DNA from: Methanocaldococcus fervens AG86
Lineage (GTDB): Archaea > AGJL01 > Methanococci > Methanococcales > Methanocaldococcaceae
NCBI RefSeq assembly: GCF_000023985.1
Contig: NC_013156.1
Span: 210,363-274,362, forward strand
DNA: 64,000 bases
Direction of reading: 5' to 3'
Positions 57,604 through 64,000 of the stretch are shown piece after piece. The stretch's first letter is position 1; every line of letters begins with the position of its first letter. The position numbers and the translations under genes are program-made. The notes below the pieces were generated by a model. It had not been told where the DNA came from. It did not search any database and saw only the letters and a list, made by a program, of their open reading frames with translations.

Positions 57604-58239
57604 TTGGCAATTAAAAAAGAAATATTAAAAAAAATTCCAGAAAATATTTTGAATAAAGAGGTAATAAACAAATTGGAAAATAAAGGAGTTGAAATTATAG
57701 ATGTTTTGGGAAAAGGACATAGGGGTGTTGTATTAAAAGGAATTTATAACAATAAAGAGGTTGCTATAAAAATTCCAAGAACAGATAGTCCAAAAAATAC
57801 AATAGAGAATGAAGCTAAGATTTTAAAATATTTAGAAAACTATAATATAGCTCCAAAGGTTTATAAATATGGCAGAGATTATTTAATTATGGAGTTTATA
57901 GATGGGGAGGAGTTAAAATCAGCGGTTGAAAAATTGGATAAAAATAGGTTATTAAAAGTAGTTGAAGATATACTAAAAATTACTCTAAAGCTCGATATGC
58001 TTGGGATTGAGCATAAGGAAATACAGGGTGGACGGCATTTTTTAGTAACTGATAAAAAAACCTATATTATTGATTTTGATAAGGCAAAAGAAAAGAAAAC
58101 TACGAGAAACTTTACTGGAGCTGTTGCTTTATTGTTTGGAGAAGGTAAGTTGGCAAGAACAATTAGAGAAAAATTAAATATTGGAATGGATGAAATAAAG
58201 TTTATAAGAGAGTTTGCAAAAACATATAAAAAACTCTAA
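57604..58239 (+). CDS. Protein kinase-like protein (minimal, RIO/Bud32-like fold)
   Basis: Glycine-rich loop VLGKGHRGVVLKG, the Lys in KEVAIKIPR, Glu in ENEAKILKYL, hinge LIMEFIDGEEL, and the metal-binding DFD in YIIDFDKAK replacing DFG. The catalytic loop GIEHKEIQGGRHFLV lacks the usual HxD Asp (HKEI). It may therefore be an unusual or lipid/small-molecule kinase, fitting its link to pssA. The start is TTG 57604 after GGGGTGA, immediately after the pssA stop. Confidence 0.75.
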   Translation: MAIKKEILKKIPENILNKEVINKLENKGVEIIDVLGKGHRGVVLKGIYNNKEVAIKIPRTDSPKNTIENEAKILKYLENYNIAPKVYKYGRDYLIMEFIDGEELKSAVEKLDKNRLLKVVEDILKITLKLDMLGIEHKEIQGGRHFLVTDKKTYIIDFDKAKEKKTTRNFTGAVALLFGEGKLARTIREKLNIGMDEIKFIREFAKTYKKL

Positions 58240-58267
58240 AGATAATAAATTATTAAGGTGATAACTT

Positions 58268-59035
58268 ATGGTTAAAATCATTACAAGAAAAATAAAGGAC
58301 ATAGAGCCATTAGAAAATGCTTTGTTAATTGAAGGGCTTCCAGGAATTGGACACGTTGGGAGGTTAGCTGCTGAACACATAGTCCATGAATTTAATGGGG
58401 AAAAGTTTTTAGAGCTCTTTTGCTATGATTTTCCACCTCAAGTTTTAGTTAAGGATGACGGAACTATAGAATACATGTGTGCTGAATTTTATAAAATAGA
58501 GGAGCCAAAGCCAATGATTGTTGTTTTAGGAAACACTCAGGCGTTATCTCCAGTCGGTCAGTATCATTTAGCTGAGGAGATTGTTAAAATAGGTATTGAG
58601 TATGGGGCAAGGTTTGTCTACACCTTAGGTGGATTTGGTATTGGGAAATTGAGTGAAGAGATTAAAGTTTATGGTGCTACAACATCTCCAGAGCTTGCTG
58701 AAAAACTTAAAGAGCATAATATTTTATTCAGAACAGATGGGGGAGGGATTGTTGGAGCCGCTGGATTAATGCTAATGTTTGCTGATTTAAATGGAATTCC
58801 TGGAATCTGCTTAATGGGAGAAACTCCTGGATACCTAATAGACCCAAATGCTGCTAAAGCAGTTTTAGAAAAGTTCTGCAAACTTGAAAATATAGAGATT
58901 AATATGGAAGAGTTGGAGAAGAGAGCTAAGGGCATGGAGCAGTTTATTGAAAAGATTAAGAAGTTTGAAGAAGAAATGTTGAAAGCTGCCCAAGCAAAAC
59001 CACCAAGTGAGGAAGATTTAAGATACATTGGATAG
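58268..59035 (+). CDS. PAC2 family protein (proteasome assembly chaperone-like)
   Basis: 255 residues with the PAC2 fold: ALLIEGLPGIGHVGRLAAEHIV, FPPQVLVKDDGT, LGNTQALSPVGQYHLAEEIV, YTLGGFGIGKLSEE, LRLM-type GGGIVGAAGLMLMFADLNGIPGICLMGETPGYLIDPNAAKAV. Archaeal PAC2 proteins are thought to help proteasome assembly or carry an ATP-grasp-associated role; the evidence is family-based. Confidence 0.88.
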   Translation: MVKIITRKIKDIEPLENALLIEGLPGIGHVGRLAAEHIVHEFNGEKFLELFCYDFPPQVLVKDDGTIEYMCAEFYKIEEPKPMIVVLGNTQALSPVGQYHLAEEIVKIGIEYGARFVYTLGGFGIGKLSEEIKVYGATTSPELAEKLKEHNILFRTDGGGIVGAAGLMLMFADLNGIPGICLMGETPGYLIDPNAAKAVLEKFCKLENIEINMEELEKRAKGMEQFIEKIKKFEEEMLKAAQAKPPSEEDLRYIG

Positions 59036-59125
59036 ATGGCTTATTTTATTTATTTTTTTAATTTTTTTAAAAAGCTATATTCTAAAACTTCAAAATAGAA
59101 GTAACTGAGTATATTGGTGAATAAT

Positions 59126-60286
59126 ATGGATAAAGTAGAACTAAAAGTTAAGTTTGAAACATTAACTCCACTATGGAATGGTAATGCGTGGGGGCAATGC
59201 ATGGAGATAAGACCTTCATCTATCTTGGGAAGTTTGAGATTTTGGTTCGAAGTTTTGTGTTATTTTAATGGAATTATTGATAATGAGTATTTTGACGAGA
59301 ATGGAAAACCAAGTGAAACTTTGGATTATAAAAAGTTTAAAGAGCTAAAAGATAAAATTAAAAGTAAAATGGATTTAGAAAAAGCGATAGATAAAATTTT
59401 AAAGGACATGGAAATATCTTTACCTTCAAGAATTTTTGGATGCACTGGTTGGAGAGGAAGAATTAGAATAAAGAAAATTGAATCAATAGAAGATTATTGT
59501 TTTGGAAATAAACTAAATATACCATATGCTATTGGAATTAAAAAAGACAATGATGATGACAAAAATATAATAGAATGGCGAACAAAAAATGATTATTATC
59601 AGTTTATTAAAGAAAAATACCATGGAGATAACAATAATTTCAAAAAAGATTGGTCAGTCTGGTATTTTCCACATCCATATTTTTATGGAAAGTTTGAAGT
59701 AATTTTTGAAACTGATGAAGTAATAAAAGATGATATATTAATCCCTTTGTTGAATTTTATTGATGAATATGGTTGTTTGGGAGGAAAATGGAATATTGGA
59801 TATGGTAGAGTAAAAGTTAGGGGTATTGAAATAAAGAACGAAAATAATTGGAAAGAAGTAAAAGATTGGGAAAAGAAAAAAGTATTTGATTTTTCTAATT
59901 TTGCATTAGGCAAAAAAGATGAAACAAACACAATAAAAACTTTACAATATATCGAATTAATTGAGGAAGTAAATAATTTTGATAAGTTGCTTAATAAAGA
60001 GGATAAAATTTTTGTTTTAAAGAATAATATCAATGAAAACAATTTTAAAGACATTATTAAAGAACTAATAAAAATCAAGGCACAAAAAAGAAAAGAACAT
60101 AAAGAAAATGATGGAAATGAAAATGAAAGACATCAACTTTTTGGACATAACAATCCAACGGAAGGATCAAAGATTTTGCCATATATTTATGAAGACAAAG
60201 ATAATGGAAAATTAAAAGGAGGTTTTATTTCAATTGCTGGAATTTTAAATATAAAAGGTGGTAAAAATGCCAGAGAATCAAACTGA
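59126..60286 (+). CDS. cmr1: CRISPR type III-B Cmr1-like RAMP protein
   Basis: The start LKVKFETLTPLWNGNAWGQC, RPSSILGSLRFWFEVLC and LPSRIFGCTGWRGRIRI are classic Cmr1 features, as is the Gly-rich loop LGGKWNIGYGRVKVRG. Cmr1 is a Cas7-like subunit near the 3' end of the crRNA-target duplex. ATG 59126 follows TTGGTGA. Its end overlaps the next RAMP gene by 20 bp. No CRISPR array is in the window. Confidence 0.88.
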   Translation: MDKVELKVKFETLTPLWNGNAWGQCMEIRPSSILGSLRFWFEVLCYFNGIIDNEYFDENGKPSETLDYKKFKELKDKIKSKMDLEKAIDKILKDMEISLPSRIFGCTGWRGRIRIKKIESIEDYCFGNKLNIPYAIGIKKDNDDDKNIIEWRTKNDYYQFIKEKYHGDNNNFKKDWSVWYFPHPYFYGKFEVIFETDEVIKDDILIPLLNFIDEYGCLGGKWNIGYGRVKVRGIEIKNENNWKEVKDWEKKKVFDFSNFALGKKDETNTIKTLQYIELIEEVNNFDKLLNKEDKIFVLKNNINENNFKDIIKELIKIKAQKRKEHKENDGNENERHQLFGHNNPTEGSKILPYIYEDKDNGKLKGGFISIAGILNIKGGKNARESN

Positions 60287-61379
60287 AATCTATTATGAAA
60301 GTTTGACATACTATATTCACAATAAAAAGAACTTTGAAAACAACGTTCAGAACTATGAAAAAAACTATTACACTTTAAAATTTGGTTTATTTAATAAAAA
60401 TGAAAAATTGAAAAAATTTAAGGGTAAAAAATATAAAATATATAAAATAGGAGATTTTAAAAAAGCACAAAAATATTCTGGAATTATTAACGAAAATAAC
60501 TTAGAAAATAAATTAAAAAATTTGATAGATCAACACATTCCATATTCATTTGGAATTTGGGTTAAGTTTAAATTAAAACAACCATATTTCTCAAGAGATG
60601 ATGAGGAATTCTACTTAATCCAAAATCCAATATTGAAAGAGAAAGTTTTTAAAGTTCCAATGATTAGGAGGGGTAGGTGGAAAGGAGTAATAGCAAATGC
60701 TGGAAGAGAGATAATTAAAGAAAATATAGGCAAAAAAGAATTTTGGGATTATGTTTTTAGTTATTTAAGAATCTTTGGAACTGGAAATGAAGAGTTTAGA
60801 GAGTTAATAAACCTCATGAAAAAAGAAAACAAAGATGAATTGAAGAAATCTTTAGTTAAATACTTAATATTTAACTTGAATGTTGTTATAGAATTTGATA
60901 AGATAGAGCAGGACTGGAAGAACATTATTGAAGAACATTTTGACTTAAATTTTAAAAATATATTTAATGATAAAAAGAATGAAAAGAAATATTATGAAGT
61001 AAAGAAAGGGAGGGCTATATTCTATCCAACATACTTTGATAGGTTAAGTTTAGAAGTTATAAATCCACATAGTAGAAAAACAAGGGCTGGAATAAATCCA
61101 ATTCATTATGAAGTAGTTCCAAAAGGATCAGAGGGAATTTTGCAAATTGTTTATGTTCCTTTTGATGGAATTTTGAAGAAAAATGATGAATTAAGGAAAG
61201 AGGTTAAAAAAGATTTGGAATTCTTATGCAATTGTATTGAAAAAGTTGCTGATTTAGGTGTTGGGGCAAAGACAAAACTGGGGTGGGGGACTTTTAAAAT
61301 AAAAGAAAAAATTTATTGTCTTAATGGCAATATAAAAATAGAAAATGGAGAATTAGAAGGGTGGAGGGGATGTCAGTAG
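60267..61379 (+). CDS. CRISPR type III RAMP protein (Cas7/Cmr6-like)
   Basis: RAMP-family features: HIPYSFGIWVKFKLKQPYFSRDD, VPMIRRGRWKGVIANAG, YYEVKKGRAIFYPTYFD, and the C-terminal Gly-rich VADLGVGAKTKLGWGTFKI. It resembles the long RAMP proteins found next to Csx11-type Cas10 genes; exact subunit (Cmr6/Csx10-like) is uncertain. GGTGG precedes ATG 60267. It overlaps both neighbours (20 and 10 bp), implying coupled translation. Confidence 0.8.
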   Translation: MPENQTEIYYESLTYYIHNKKNFENNVQNYEKNYYTLKFGLFNKNEKLKKFKGKKYKIYKIGDFKKAQKYSGIINENNLENKLKNLIDQHIPYSFGIWVKFKLKQPYFSRDDEEFYLIQNPILKEKVFKVPMIRRGRWKGVIANAGREIIKENIGKKEFWDYVFSYLRIFGTGNEEFRELINLMKKENKDELKKSLVKYLIFNLNVVIEFDKIEQDWKNIIEEHFDLNFKNIFNDKKNEKKYYEVKKGRAIFYPTYFDRLSLEVINPHSRKTRAGINPIHYEVVPKGSEGILQIVYVPFDGILKKNDELRKEVKKDLEFLCNCIEKVADLGVGAKTKLGWGTFKIKEKIYCLNGNIKIENGELEGWRGCQ

Positions 61380-64000
61380 ATGTAAATAACTTATTAAGAT
61401 ACACGGATGAAATTTTGAAGGCTGAGATTGTTAGTTTATTCACACTTTTAGATAAAACTTTTGTAAGTTGGTGGCAATCTATTAATAGCGAATATTTTAA
61501 AGGAATAACACCAAAATATTCTAATGAAAAAGATGAAATAAAAAATTTATTAAGTGCATTTTTTAATGATTTAAAAATAAATATTGATGGATTAAACATA
61601 AAAGATAAGGATGGAAATGTAATAGATGAAGTAGATGCTTTAAATGATTTTATTAATGAAAATTGGAGAAATTGGAGAGGAATTAATTTAAAAGAAAATC
61701 CTAAAAAAAATTTTACAAGTGTTGTATGGATCTTCAGAAGGTCTAAATTCTGGGATTGAAAAAGGATCTCCTAAAGAGGGAAATCACATAAAGGGAAACC
61801 AACCTTACTTAGCAAATTCCTTTGGAAGTTTAAAAAGATTAGTAAATGAAAAGCAATTAGATGATTTGAGAGACTATATTTCAAGACATAATGTTTTCGA
61901 TTATAAAGATGAGATTAAAAAAATATTGGATTTAGAAAATGATAGTTACTTTGATGAATTAGAAAATGGGGACAACCTACAGCAAATCTTATCTAACTTA
62001 AAAACTTGTGATGTATCAAAAATCAGAAGAAAAGTTTATGCCTTAATTAGATTGTTATATGGATTTATACCGTCAGATAGCCGTTTTCCAGTAAATGACA
62101 CGTCTTTATATGATCAGGCATACATGGCTACAACGATGTTTAAAGCATCATTAGCTGGACTATTTTTAGATAATTCAAAACTTAAGGATTTATCTGAATT
62201 TGATTATAGGAATATTAAATGGTCAATCTTGGGAATCCAATATGACAAATTAGGTTTGGCAGAAAAGGGATTAAAAGTTGCACATATTCAGTGGTATAGA
62301 GAAGCAACAAGAGAAGTTGATAAACAAATAAAAGATTTAATTGAAGTTAAATGGGCATTAGGTAACGAAATCTATAGAGATGAAACCGGAATCTATTTCT
62401 TAGTTCCAGAATGTGTTATTGGAAAAGAGATTGATAAAAACTTATATGAATTGAATAAAAATCTTGGATGGTTGAAATGCCAAATTTTAACGATTTTTAA
62501 ACATGAATTTGATGATGAAGTTTACCCAACAATCATTTTGACAAAACCCTCAAGAGGTTTAATGAACTTAGGATATTTAATTGAAAAAGCAAAAGAAAAC
62601 TTCTTAAAAGCAGACTATTCTTTAAAAAGACAGATTAAAGAGAACGATTTTAAAGAAAAAATTGGGATTTGTCAAGTTTGTGGTGAAAGATTTGTTTCAA
62701 AAGATAGAGAAAGAGATGAAATTCCAATGTGTGATGTTTGTTATAAGAGAAGAGAAGGGAGAATTACTACCTGGATTGAAAATCTAAGAGATGAAACAAT
62801 CTGGATTGATGAACTACAAGATGAAAATGGAAAAATTGCTTTAATTACTTTGAAATTTGAGTTGAAAGATTGGTTGAATGGGCATTTGTTGAATAGTTTG
62901 CTTGTTAGAGAGGAAGATTTCATTAAGTATAGGAGAATCACTAAGAACTTAATAAATTTAATTAAAAAATCTGTATTAGTAGAAGAAGTCAGGGGATTGA
63001 GTCTTAATGATGATGAAATAAGGGAAATAAAAGAATTTTTATCACTATTTGACGTTGAAGCAATACAAAAACCTTTTAATGAATCTTTTAATGCCTTAAA
63101 AGATTATAAAAACATAGAAAATGTTAAACCAAAGTATAGAGGTATGGTAAAAAGATTGTTAAAAAATGAAGAGTGGATAGAACATTTTAAATTTTATGAT
63201 AAGAATACAAAATGCATAATTAAGAATAAAAAGAGAGGAAAATGTGAGAAAATTGATGAATATGACACAAAAGATGGAATTAAAGAACATTTATATAAAA
63301 TTTTTACTATTAATTATCTTATCTTACAGATTCAAAATACTCTATTAGAACGTTCTATTGGGGACAAATGGGAAAAATTTATTTACAAATCATTAAAAGA
63401 TTGGGATGAAGAGAAAAATGAACCTAAAAAAGAAAAAATAGATTTTGATAAAAGAATTATCTATTGGGACAAACTAACAGATAAAGATATTGAATTCCTA
63501 TCAAGATTAATCTTACAATTCCTTTTAAGAAAAAATCCTTCACCGGCAAGATTAAGAAGAATTTGGGAAACTACAAAGGAATTCTTTGAAGATGTAGAAA
63601 GAGGATTAATTGATTTATTAGAAATTCCAGAATGGAGAAGAAAAAGAATTGTTATCCAATTAGATGAAAATGAAAAACCAAATGGAGAATATAGGTATAG
63701 AAACCTCTGTTTCTGGAAAGCTGGGGATAAGCTGTATTTAATTACATCCATTGAGCAGTTTTTAAAAGTTATTGGAAATAATGAAGTCAAAAAACTACTA
63801 AATAACAAAGAAAAAGAAGAAAATCTTAAAGAATTGAGTAAAATATTAAATGACAAAAAGAAACTAATTAAAAAACTTAACTTAAGGAAAATTAAATTAG
63901 AAAGTTTAGAAAACGAAGGAGATAATATAGAAATTGAATTGGATGAAAATAAAATTGATTTGTTAGAATACAGACCATATTTCTCAATTATTAAGCCAAC
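61370..64000 (+). pseudogene. csx11: Cas10-family (Csx11-like) large subunit with a frameshift, running off the window
   Basis: The first ~111 codons from ATG 61370 (MSVDVNNLLRYTDEILKAEIVSLFTLLD) are in one frame. After an A8 run at 61703-61710 the protein-like frame moves by one base and stays open to the window end: ILQVLYGSSEGLNSGIEKGS, DSRFPVNDTSLYDQAYMATTMFKASLAGL, Zn-finger CQVCGERF...CDVCYKRR. With seven As the frame would be continuous. The region DSRFPVNDTSLYDQAYM corresponds to the Cas10 N-terminal SLxDH segment, with Gln in place of His. The palm GGDD, if present, lies beyond 64000. Sequencing error, true mutation or slippage at the A-run are all possible. Confidence 0.75.

Noticed and set aside
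59036..64000. CRISPR array expected near the cmr genes
   Set aside because: No spaced direct repeats of 24-40 bp were seen anywhere in the window.

Overview
The window comes from a hyperthermophilic, hydrogenotrophic methanogen of the Methanocaldococcus type. The DNA is very AT-rich. Most genes start just after a GGTGA-type ribosome binding site, and GTG and TTG starts occur. Markers include selenocysteine-containing Hdr/Vhu/Fwd proteins, a tungsten aldehyde oxidoreductase with a tungstate-binding protein, archaeal riboflavin synthase, a histone, NMD3 and SepSecS. Many proteins closely resemble M. jannaschii proteins as I remember them. The gene order looks like blocks joined differently, so I infer a related species rather than M. 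jannaschii itself.

Layout. 1-11.5 kb: end of an archaeal glutamate synthase, an endonuclease III/DUF123 fusion, prephenate dehydrogenase, a PAP2-like/site-2-protease/rhomboid membrane cluster, SepSecS, a predicted two-hairpin H/ACA guide RNA, a MacB-like ABC exporter, a CARDB-like surface protein and Mn-type pyrophosphatase. 11.8-19.5 kb: a FAD reductase, riboflavin synthase, the tungsten pair aor/wtpA, ADP-ribosylglycohydrolase and a DUF4013 membrane protein. 19.6-27.9 kb: a GC-rich non-coding RNA followed by the selenoprotein operon hdrA-vhuD-vhuG-vhuA-vhuU-vhuB-fwdB. 28-34.7 kb: leuA, a KamA-like radical SAM protein, an FAD oxidoreductase, prephenate dehydratase and a methyltransferase. 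34.7-41.3 kb: a type I restriction-modification operon with an AAA ATPase and a tiny membrane protein inside it. 41.3-49.3 kb: housekeeping genes (mmp2-like, pgk, cutA, hemB, queE, gfcR, histone, purQ). 49.3-51.9 kb: a B12/radical SAM gene surrounded by gene remnants. 51.9-59 kb: rRNA methyltransferase, NMD3, SAM hydrolase, trpS, pssA, a kinase-like gene and PAC2. 59.1-64 kb: a type III CRISPR effector operon whose Cas10-like gene carries a frameshift and runs off the end.

The most striking result is in the selenoprotein operon. hdrA, vhuD (twice), vhuU and fwdB have in-frame UGA codons, and each of these four genes is followed by an archaeal SECIS hairpin with the GAA/A internal loop. In hdrA, vhuD and fwdB, a segment starting 23-45 nt after the (last) UGA is perfectly complementary, apart from one G-U pair, to a segment ending 13-19 nt before the SECIS. 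The arms are 28, 13 and 19 nt. In the short vhuU gene the SECIS is only 72 nt from the UGA and no such arm is seen. If these arms pair, every Sec codon next to an arm comes within about 36-72 nt of its SECIS, although in hdrA and fwdB the sites are 1-1.5 kb apart in sequence. This suggests a long-range mRNA tethering system for selenocysteine recoding that I do not know to be described.

Functionally, Vhu hydrogenase, HdrA and FwdB link H2 oxidation to heterodisulfide reduction and CO2 fixation. SepSecS makes the Sec-tRNA they need, and WtpA imports the tungstate that AOR and probably Fwd use.
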